Shown: piece by piece, positions 1-5,252 of the stretch | Layout of the letters: every line of letters starts with the position of its first letter | Numbering within the stretch: the stretch's first letter is position 1 | NCBI GenBank assembly: GCA_016195295.1 | Contig: JACPZV010000315.1 | Span: forward strand, 1-5,376 | DNA from: Acidobacteriota bacterium | GTDB taxonomy: Bacteria > Acidobacteriota > Vicinamibacteria > Vicinamibacterales > CAVVIG01 | Length of the DNA stretch: 5,376 nt | Direction: 5' to 3' | The notes under the pieces: generated by a model | What the model saw: only the letters and a program-made list of their open reading frames with translations | The model's database searches: none | What the model was told of the DNA's origin: nothing | Program-made: the position numbers and the translations under genes

Positions 1-1610
1 GCCGCGCTGCCGAAGCCCGGGCCCTCGCGCTCGACGAACGGCTGACCCGCGGTGCCCGCCACGTAACGAATGTCGGAGAATCCCGGCGGCGGTTCGACCA
101 AACCGATCGGCGCCACGCCCGTGTTGGCCGCCTGCGCGAAGACGGTGTGCAGCTCGGGATCGTACGACGCGCCGGGCCAGTTCGTGCCGCCGCCCGTGGT
201 GCCAATGGTCAGCGCGGCCAGCGGTCCTTCAACCTTGCTCGCGACACCAGGCAGGAACATCGGCCCGAGCCGGTAGCGCGACACGAGCTGCTTGGCCTGC
301 TCGCGCAGCTCGGGTGTGTAGTCGATCAGCTCGTCTATCGTCACGGCCTGCCGCGCGTAGGCCGGCGGCTTGGTCGGGAACGGCTGCGTGGGCGACGTCT
401 TCTCGCCAGGCACGTCCGACTGTGGAACGGGCCGCTCTTCGATCGGCCACACCGGCTGCCCGGTGATGCGATCGAACACGTAGAGGAACGCCTCCTTGCT
501 TGGCAGCGCGACGGCCTTGATCGCTTTCCCGTTCACGGTGATGTCGGCCAGCAACGGTGCAGACGACAAGTCGTAGTCCCAGATGGGATGGTGCGCGATC
601 TGGAAGTGCCACTTGCGCTGACCGGTCTTCAGATCCACGCAGACCAGCGTGTCGCCGAACAGGTTGTTCCCGGGACGGTGACCGCCGTAGAAATCCGACG
701 TCGGATCTTCCACGGGCAGATAGACGAGGCCCGCTTCTTCGTCCACCGTGATCTGAGTCCAAACGCCCGTGTTGCCGTTGGTCGCCCACGATTCGTTTTC
801 CCAGGTGTCGTTGCCGAACTCGCCAGGACGGGGAATCGTGTTGAACGTCCAGAGCAGCTTCCCCGTCTTCACGTCGAACGCGCGGACGAGGCCCTTCGTG
901 TTGTTGTGCGTCTTGACCGTCATGCCTTCTTTGAAAGAAGACCCGACGATCACGACGTCTTTTACGATGGTCGGCGTCGAGTGGAGGCCAATCTCGCCGG
1001 TCTCGAGATCGATCTGCTGGCCTTTGCCGAACACGGCGCCCTTCTTCAGGTCGACGACGCCGCCCTCGCCGAAGGACTGGATCATGGAGCCGTTCTTCGC
1101 GTTGAGCGCGACCAGGCGGTAGCCGGTCGTGACGTACAGAATGCGCTCGTCGCCTCGGCCATCAGTCCAGTACGAGACGCCGCGCCCCGAGAGCTGACGA
1201 GGCGCGATCGCGGCGCGATTGCCCTCTCGGTAGCTGTGCGACCAGATGAGCTCGCCGGTCTTCCCATCGAGCGCGACGACCGACCGTCGCGTGCCGGCCG
1301 TGGTGTAGAGCACTCCACGGATCGCCAACGGCGTGCCTTCGAGCTTGTACTCGGGCCGCGTGCCGAGATTGTCGGTCTTGAAGCGCCACGCGACTTCGAG
1401 CTTGTTGAAATTCGAAGCGTTCACTTGATCGAGTGGCGAGTACTTCGACCCGCGCACGTCCGCAGTGTAGTGCGTCCAGTCGCCGTTCCTCGTGCTCGGC
1501 ATGCCCGTGGCCTGGCCGGACGTCCGCACTGCCAACACCGTGACCAGCGTGGCGCCGAGCGCAAGCGCGGCCACGACCGGCGCGACGTGTTTCAGTGTTC
1601 TCGACATCAT
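1..1610 (-). CDS. PQQ-dependent dehydrogenase, glucose-dehydrogenase-like, 3' end outside window
   Basis: A single uninterrupted frame of 536 codons runs off the left edge. Residues 1-35 look like a Sec signal or membrane anchor (MMSRTLKHVA, then a hydrophobic stretch), so the enzyme should act in the periplasm. Quinoprotein propeller signatures follow: the first blade 'DWTHYTADVRGSKYSPLDQV' (44-63), repeated 'ALD.KTGELIW'-type blade motifs (113-123, 244-254, 325-334), HHPIWDYD (340-347), ERPVPQSDVPGEKTSPTQPF (392-411) and GGGTNWPGASYDP (473-485). By alignment from memory with E. coli membrane glucose dehydrogenase, Asp345 and Lys372 match its Asp466 and Lys493, which are PQQ-site/catalytic residues. 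The only cysteine seen is Cys324, so the vicinal disulfide of methanol-type dehydrogenases is absent. Such enzymes oxidise sugars or alcohols and pass electrons to quinone or cytochrome c; the substrate here is unknown. There are two adjacent ATGs; the second (1607) sits 6 bases from AAAGGAG and is the likelier start. Family members usually need roughly 100-200 more residues, so the C-terminus is missing. Confidence 0.93.
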   Translation of the reverse strand, partial: MMSRTLKHVAPVVAALALGATLVTVLAVRTSGQATGMPSTRNGDWTHYTADVRGSKYSPLDQVNASNFNKLEVAWRFKTDNLGTRPEYKLEGTPLAIRGVLYTTAGTRRSVVALDGKTGELIWSHSYREGNRAAIAPRQLSGRGVSYWTDGRGDERILYVTTGYRLVALNAKNGSMIQSFGEGGVVDLKKGAVFGKGQQIDLETGEIGLHSTPTIVKDVVIVGSSFKEGMTVKTHNNTKGLVRAFDVKTGKLLWTFNTIPRPGEFGNDTWENESWATNGNTGVWTQITVDEEAGLVYLPVEDPTSDFYGGHRPGNNLFGDTLVCVDLKTGQRKWHFQIAHHPIWDYDLSSAPLLADITVNGKAIKAVALPSKEAFLYVFDRITGQPVWPIEERPVPQSDVPGEKTSPTQPFPTKPPAYARQAVTIDELIDYTPELREQAKQLVSRYRLGPMFLPGVASKVEGPLAALTIGTTGGGTNWPGASYDPELHTVFAQAANTGVAPIGLVEPPPGFSDIRYVAGTAGQPFVEREGPGFGSA

Positions 1611-1613
1611 TCT

Positions 1614-1620
1614 CTCCTTT
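1614..1620 (-). promoter_or_regulatory. Ribosome binding site of the PQQ dehydrogenase
   Basis: On the minus strand AAAGGAG precedes the paired ATGATG. The gap is 3 bases to the first ATG and 6 to the second, which favours initiation at 1607. Confidence 0.7.
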
Positions 1621-1629
1621 ACAGACAGA

Positions 1630-1660
1630 AGCGCCGGCCCACGAGATGTGAACCGGCGCT
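1630..1660. repeat. Hairpin-forming inverted repeat in the aminotransferase/PQQ spacer
   Basis: Arms AGCGCCGG (1630-1637) and CCGGCGCT (1653-1660) are perfect 8-base complements around a 15-base loop. Inside the loop CAC (1640-1642) can pair with GTG (1648-1650). On the transcribed minus strand the stem lies 10 bases before the PQQ gene's ribosome binding site and is followed by TCTGTCTG rather than a U run, so it is not a textbook intrinsic terminator. It could be an mRNA-stabilising or attenuating leader structure between the aminotransferase genes and the dehydrogenase. Confidence 0.6.
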
Positions 1661-1673
1661 CGTCATTTCTTTC

Positions 1674-1715
1674 TTCTGCCTTCTGTCTTCTGACTTCTAA
1701 CTTCCCACTTCCACC
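1674..1715. repeat. Six-copy degenerate heptad repeat, pyrimidine-rich
   Basis: Read on the plus strand, the spacer has six consecutive 7-base units: TTCTGCC, TTCTGTC, TTCTGAC, TTCTAAC, TTCCCAC and TTCCACC. The first three differ only at position 6 and the units decay toward the right. On the transcribed minus strand this is a purine-rich GNCAGAA-type tract directly after the stop codon of the upstream aminotransferase gene. It has no coding role that I can see. Similar TTCTGNC strings are, to my recollection, common in intergenic DNA of some acidobacteria. Confidence 0.75.
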
Positions 1716-1722
1716 GAGCGGT

Positions 1723-2907
1723 TTATGCGGCGGCGGAAGTGGTCTTTTTTCCGAGCACCTCGCCGAACACCTGCACGGCCTTGGTCATCTCTTCCATCGT
1801 GCCGAGCGTGATGCGCGCGTGTGTCTTCTCGAACGGCGGGAAGTCGCGCGCGACCAGGACGCCCTTGGCGCGGCACGCTTCGCGAAACGCCTTGGCCGGC
1901 GTGCCGATGTCCACGAACATGAAGTTGGCCTGGCAGTCGGTCGGCTTCATGCCGCGGTCCTTGAACCACTTCGTCGCCATGTCGCGCACGGCCTTGTTGC
2001 GGTTGCGCTCGTTGGCGGTGAAGCTGGCATCCTGCGCGATCGCCACCGTGGCGGCCGCCAGACCGAACACGTTGAGCGAGCCCGTGCCGGACGCGGCGGT
2101 CCACTCGCGCATCTTCTTGATCGTGTCCGGATGCGCGATGGCGTAGCCCTGACGGAGACCCGCCATGCCGTAAGCCTTCGAGAACGTGCGCGCGACGATC
2201 ACGCGCGGATTCTCGAGCGCGACCGGAACGTGCGTCTCGTGATCCGGATCGGTGACGTAGTCGAAGTACGCCTCGTCTATCAGAATCGTCGTGTCGGGAG
2301 ACGTGCTGTTCACCTTGGCGATGAAGTCGCGCGTCGCCTTGGCGCCGACGTACGTGGCCGTCGGGTTGTTCGGGTTGCAGTAGAACACCATCCCGGAGCC
2401 CTTGGCCGCCGCCGCCATCTGATCGATGTCGATCTTGAACTCGGAGTTGAGCGAGACGCCCTTCACCCTGTTCCCGATCAGTTCCGCGTAGCCCGAGCAC
2501 TCCTCGTAGGTCGGAATCGTGCCCACCAGCGGCTTGGTCTTCGTCGTGAAGACCTGCGTGGCCGCGCGCAGGATTTCCGTCGATCCCTCGCCGAGGAGGA
2601 CGTTCTCCGGCTTGACTTTGAAATGCGCGCAGATGGCTTCCGTCACCGCGCCGGTCTGGTTCGAGTAACGGCCCGGCTTCGTGCCGCCCTCGAGGAACGA
2701 ACGGAGAGTGTCGAGCACGGCCTTGCCGGGCCCCACCGGGTTCTCGTTGCTGGCGATGCAGATCACGCCGCGTTCGACAGCCTGCAGATCCGGCTCGATC
2801 GCCGACCACACGCTATTTTCACGGCCGCGGCCCCAGACACTGCTGGTGAGAGCCGCGCCCGCTCCGATCCCGACGGTCTGAACGAACTTGCGTCGCGAAA
2901 GCGCCAT
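1723..2907 (-). CDS. Tat-exported HisC-like PLP aminotransferase (downstream copy)
   Basis: This 394-residue protein is a fold-type I, class I/II aminotransferase of the histidinol-phosphate aminotransferase subgroup. It opens with a twin-arginine signal, SRRKFVQ (4-10), followed by a short hydrophobic run to about residue 25, so it should be exported folded with its PLP. Visible family motifs are SNENPVGPG (53-61), GEGSTE (106-111, phosphate cup), NPNNPT (178-183), DEAY (211-214; Asp and Tyr contact PLP), SKAYGMAGLR (243-252, with Lys244 as the Schiff-base lysine and Arg252 contacting phosphate) and ARITLGT (364-370, with Arg365 as the likely carboxylate-binding arginine). All key residues are present, so it is probably active. 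Length after removing the signal, about 365, fits HisC-type enzymes. No his genes are nearby and cytosolic HisC carries no Tat signal, so a role in histidine synthesis is unlikely; the substrate is unknown. The ATG lies 9 bases past the stop of the upstream paralogue, implying one operon and translational coupling. Confidence 0.92.
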   Translation of the reverse strand: MALSRRKFVQTVGIGAGAALTSSVWGRGRENSVWSAIEPDLQAVERGVICIASNENPVGPGKAVLDTLRSFLEGGTKPGRYSNQTGAVTEAICAHFKVKPENVLLGEGSTEILRAATQVFTTKTKPLVGTIPTYEECSGYAELIGNRVKGVSLNSEFKIDIDQMAAAAKGSGMVFYCNPNNPTATYVGAKATRDFIAKVNSTSPDTTILIDEAYFDYVTDPDHETHVPVALENPRVIVARTFSKAYGMAGLRQGYAIAHPDTIKKMREWTAASGTGSLNVFGLAAATVAIAQDASFTANERNRNKAVRDMATKWFKDRGMKPTDCQANFMFVDIGTPAKAFREACRAKGVLVARDFPPFEKTHARITLGTMEEMTKAVQVFGEVLGKKTTSAAA

Positions 2908-2910
2908 TGG

Positions 2911-2918
2911 CTCCTCCT
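2911..2918 (-). promoter_or_regulatory. Ribosome binding site overlapping the upstream stop codon
   Basis: On the minus strand the TAG stop of the upstream aminotransferase (2917-2919) is part of AGGAGGAG, the strong Shine-Dalgarno sequence of the next gene, whose ATG follows CCA. A terminating ribosome would sit directly on this site, which is the usual arrangement for translational coupling. Confidence 0.8.
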
Positions 2919-4137
2919 ACTGCCCTTTCCCGGACGACGTGGTCGTCGCGGGCTTGAGGACGCTGCGGAATACGTCGGTGGCCTTCTGCATCTCTTCCAT
3001 CGTGCCGATCGAGATGCGCGCCCAGGTTTTTTCGAGCGGCGGGAAGTCGCGGCCGACCATCACGCCCTTGGCGGCGCAGCCGTCACGGAACGCTGCGGCC
3101 GTCATCGTCTTGCCGATGTCGGTGAAGATGAAGTTGGCCTGCGAATCCGTCGACGTGTAGCCGAGGTCGGCCAGCGCCTTGAGGGTGAACTCGCGGACCG
3201 CCGTGTTGCGGACCGCTTCGTCCTTGATGTGCTGCGGATCCTTGAGTGACGCCACGGCCGCCGCGACGCCGAACGTGTTCACGTTGTACGGCATCCGGTA
3301 CCGGGCCATCTTGCGAATCGTCTCGGCTTGTCCCACCGCGTAACCGATGCGGACGCCCGCCATGCCGTACGCCTTCGACATCGTCCGCGTGACGACGACG
3401 TTCGGTGTCGCGAGCGCGACCGGAAACGCCGTCGAGAACGATTTGTCGGTGACGTAGTCACAGTACGCTTCGTCGATGAGGATCCCCGTCGTCGGCGACG
3501 TCTTGCGGACCTCGGCGATGAAGTCGCTGACGTCCTTCGCGCTGTTGACCGTGGCCGTCGGGTTGTTCGGGTTGCACAGATAGACCAGACCCGCGCCCTT
3601 GACCAGCGGCAGCAGCGCGCCGAGATCCGTCTTCAGCGTCTTCGGATCGACCGGCGCCGTCTTGACCGTCACCTTGAGCTGGTGCTGCGCAAAGCCGGCC
3701 GGGTCGCCGTACGTCGGCGACGGGATCACCAGGTGCCTCGTCGGTGACAGGAAGACACGCGCCGCGTTCTTCAGCAGCTCCTGCGAGCCGACGCCCAACA
3801 CGACGCTCTCGCGCTTCGCGTTGTTCAGCTTCGCAATCAGGATCTCGAGGTCCGCGTCCAGCGGCGTGCTGTTGAACGGGTACCGGTTGGCCTCGGGGAA
3901 TTTCCCGAGGATCGCATCGATCGCGGCCTTGCCGGGACCGAGCGGGTTTTCGTTGCTGCTGATGCGGATGGCTTCCACTCCAGGCGGGAGCTGGGGTCGC
4001 ATGCCGCGGCCGCCTTGGCGACCCTGCATGGCTTCCGCAACGTACTCTTCGTGGCCGCGAGCAGCCAAGAAGGCGGACGCGTGCGCTGTCCGACCCATTC
4101 CCAATCCCTGAAGGAAACCGCGGCGCGACACCGACAT
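2917..4137 (-). CDS. Tat-motif HisC-like PLP aminotransferase (upstream copy)
   Basis: This 406-residue paralogue of the next gene begins the leftward operon. The N-terminus has SRRGFLQ (4-10), a twin-arginine motif, but the region after it is polar for a Tat signal: Arg16 and His19 lie where a hydrophobic stretch is expected, and the leader is longer (to about residue 50, Gln/Gly/Arg-rich). Aminotransferase motifs are complete: SNENPLGPG (61-69), GVGSQE (115-120), NPNNPT (189-194), DEAY (222-225), SKAYGMAGVR (254-263, with Lys255 for PLP and Arg263 for its phosphate) and ARISIGT (373-379, with Arg374 for the substrate carboxylate). Blocks such as QANFIFTDIG and RDFPPLEKTWARI match the downstream copy closely, indicating an old tandem duplication followed by divergence in the substrate-facing N-terminal and central segments. 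The start is supported by AAGGAGG five bases upstream. HisC subgroup assignment is by motif; the biological substrate is not known. Confidence 0.92.
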   Translation of the reverse strand: MSVSRRGFLQGLGMGRTAHASAFLAARGHEEYVAEAMQGRQGGRGMRPQLPPGVEAIRISSNENPLGPGKAAIDAILGKFPEANRYPFNSTPLDADLEILIAKLNNAKRESVVLGVGSQELLKNAARVFLSPTRHLVIPSPTYGDPAGFAQHQLKVTVKTAPVDPKTLKTDLGALLPLVKGAGLVYLCNPNNPTATVNSAKDVSDFIAEVRKTSPTTGILIDEAYCDYVTDKSFSTAFPVALATPNVVVTRTMSKAYGMAGVRIGYAVGQAETIRKMARYRMPYNVNTFGVAAAVASLKDPQHIKDEAVRNTAVREFTLKALADLGYTSTDSQANFIFTDIGKTMTAAAFRDGCAAKGVMVGRDFPPLEKTWARISIGTMEEMQKATDVFRSVLKPATTTSSGKGQ

Positions 4138-4143
4138 GGGATC

Positions 4144-4150
4144 CTCCTTC
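4144..4150 (-). promoter_or_regulatory. Ribosome binding site of the first aminotransferase gene
   Basis: AAGGAGG on the minus strand is near-perfectly complementary to the 16S anti-Shine-Dalgarno and ends 6 bases before the ATG at 4137, confirming that start. Confidence 0.75.
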
Positions 4151-4228
4151 AGCTACAGTTCACTGACCCTGGCGAAAATGACGAGACCGACACGTGAAAA
4201 ACCTGCTTTGGGGGAAGGCGAAGATGCA

Positions 4229-4281
4229 CGTTGACAGGTCAATCGGACGAATTTTACGTCCTCCTCGCACACGTGTCAACG
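4229..4281. promoter_or_regulatory. Inverted repeat CGTTGACA/TGTCAACG around the leftward promoter
   Basis: CGTTGACA (4229-4236) and TGTCAACG (4274-4281) are perfect 8-base complements with 37 bases between, centred on the -10 box. The right arm contains the -35 element of the leftward promoter; the left arm lies just past the expected transcription start and forms its own small dyad TTGAC-AG-GTCAA (4231-4242). An 8-base palindrome ACACGTGT (4269-4276) abuts the -35. This layout suits a regulator binding on both sides of the promoter, or two face-to-face promoters, but no regulator gene is in view. Confidence 0.4.
4251..4279 (-). promoter_or_regulatory. Sigma70-type promoter for the aminotransferase operon
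   Basis: On the minus strand TTGACA (4279-4274) is a perfect -35 box, followed after exactly 17 bases by TAAAAT (4256-4251), a 5-of-6 match to the -10 consensus. Transcription would start near 4244, giving a leader of about 106 bases before the ATG at 4137. Such a near-consensus promoter suggests strong or tightly repressed expression. It is AT-rich within GC-rich surroundings, which adds support. Confidence 0.7.
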
Positions 4282-4310
4282 AAACCGTCAGGCAAAACCG
4301 GCAAGGCCTG

Positions 4311-4319
4311 TGCTACTCT
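4311..4319 (+). promoter_or_regulatory. Weak candidate extended -10 for the barrel-protein gene
   Basis: TGC-TACTCT gives an extended -10 TG plus T, A and T at the three most conserved -10 positions, 64 bases before the TTG start. There is no recognisable -35 (GGCAAA at a 17-base spacing), so this is only a candidate. Confidence 0.22.
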
Positions 4320-4321
4320 GT

Positions 4322-4339
4322 GGGCGCCTTTTGGCGCCC
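4322..4339. repeat. Perfect GC hairpin with TTTT loop upstream of the barrel gene
   Basis: GGGCGCC (4322-4328), TTTT (4329-4332), GGCGCCC (4333-4339) form a perfect 7-base stem with a 4-base loop. Neither side has a T run, so it is not a standard intrinsic terminator. It sits in or at the start of the rightward leader, 43 bases before the TTG start, and upstream of the leftward promoter. It could stabilise the 5' end of the mRNA or separate the two divergent units. Confidence 0.6.
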
Positions 4340-4382
4340 GCCCAGCTGAATTCACGGCGACTATTGCAGAGGACGGTCAACG

Positions 4383-5252
4383 TTGACGACCAAAAATAAT
4401 TGTCTCCGCGTGTACCTTGCGGCCAGTGCTGCTCTCGCGGTCCTTCTCGTCGCGACGCCAGCCCGCGCTCAATACAAGCCGCAATCGATTGGCGCGCCGG
4501 CGACCGGCGAGCAGTTCAACATCGAAGTCTCCGCGGCTTACTGGTATCCCACGGCCGACATCACGGTCGCCTCCACGTCCCTTAATCTGCTCGGCACCGA
4601 TGTGAATCTGAAGAACGACCTCGGACTGGGCGACGATCGCTTCCCGATGATCAAGATCGTGCTGAAGCCGCGACGCAAGCACAAGATTCGGCTCCAGTAC
4701 ATCCCGATCAGTTACAGCGAGACCGCGACGCCGACGCGCGTGCTGACGTTTGCGGGTCAGACGTTCCGCGTCGGCGTTCCGGTGGACTCGAGCCTGGACT
4801 GGAAGGCGATGGAGATCGGCTACGAGTACGACTTCGTCTCGACCAACTATGTCTTCGTCGGCGGCATCCTCGAGGCAAAGTACACCGACGTGTCCGCCAA
4901 TCTGAAAAGCGTGCTCGTGAATGGATCAGAAAGCATCAAAGCGCCCATCCCCGCCATCGGCGTCATCGCTCGCGCGTACATCGTGCCGAACGTCTCGCTG
5001 ACGGGCGAGCTGACCGGGATCAAGCTGCCAAACACGCATTCGTATTCGGGCCACTACGCTGACGTCGACGTCTACGCCACGCTCAACCTGACCAAGAACA
5101 TCGGCGCGCAGGCTTGCAGAAACAGAACCGCAGCTTCGTCTTGCCGGCTTCCGTCCGCTTGTAGAAGCTGCTCCCCGGCACGGCCGCCACGCCCACATCT
5201 TTCACGAGATACCGCGCGAACTCGACATCGTCTGAGAATCCGAACACGCTGA
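4383..5252 (+). CDS. Outer-membrane beta-barrel protein with foreign 3' tail after the breakpoint
   Basis: The frame starts at TTG, nine bases after AGAGGA (4368-4373). Residues 1-29 form a clear Sec signal: MTTKNNCLR, a hydrophobic core VYLAASAALAVLLVAT, and ARA before Gln30. The mature part alternates polar and hydrophobic/aromatic residues in amphipathic strands (FNIEVSAAYWYP 45-56, KIRLQYIPISY 101-111, WKAMEIGYEYDF 140-151, YVFVGGILEAKY 156-167, VDVYATLNLT 228-237), as in small 8-10-strand outer-membrane barrels. I cannot name a family or ligand. From about residue 244 (5112) the translation becomes Arg/Ser/Pro-rich, with no strand character, because it reads the antisense of the facing aminotransferase gene. 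The normal ending, usually further strands closing on an aromatic residue, is absent. Genuine sequence therefore covers 4383-5111; the residues up to the stop at 5252 are probably artefactual. It is transcribed divergently from the aminotransferase operon, so shared function is not implied. Confidence 0.75.
   Translation: MTTKNNCLRVYLAASAALAVLLVATPARAQYKPQSIGAPATGEQFNIEVSAAYWYPTADITVASTSLNLLGTDVNLKNDLGLGDDRFPMIKIVLKPRRKHKIRLQYIPISYSETATPTRVLTFAGQTFRVGVPVDSSLDWKAMEIGYEYDFVSTNYVFVGGILEAKYTDVSANLKSVLVNGSESIKAPIPAIGVIARAYIVPNVSLTGELTGIKLPNTHSYSGHYADVDVYATLNLTKNIGAQACRNRTAASSCRLPSACRSCSPARPPRPHLSRDTARTRHRLRIRTR

Noticed and set aside
147..1700. Long plus-strand open frame of 517 codons opposite the PQQ dehydrogenase
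   Set aside because: It is the antisense of a clear family member, extremely Arg-rich, with no recognisable domain; long antisense frames are expected in GC-rich genes.
1630..1715. Hairpin plus T-rich tract as a rightward intrinsic terminator
   Set aside because: The T-rich side follows the stem only on the plus strand, where no gene ends; on the transcribed minus strand no U run follows.
1697..2809. Minus-strand 370-codon frame overlapping the downstream aminotransferase
   Set aside because: It is an out-of-frame shadow with Arg/Gly-rich composition; the overlapping frame at 1723-2907 carries all the catalytic motifs.
1492..3249. Plus-strand open frame of 585 codons across both aminotransferases
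   Set aside because: It spans the intergenic spacer and two well-supported minus-strand genes, its translation is Arg/His-rich with an internal duplication that merely mirrors the paralogues, and it has no convincing ribosome binding site.
1723..4137. Histidine biosynthesis operon
   Set aside because: The enzymes resemble HisC, but both carry export signals, are duplicated, and have no other his gene nearby.
4231..4259. Plus-strand TTGACA at 4231-4236 as a promoter for the barrel gene
   Set aside because: At 16-18 base spacing the downstream hexamers (TTTACG, TTACGT, TACGTC) are poor -10 boxes, so the motif is better explained as the mirror arm of the leftward promoter dyad.
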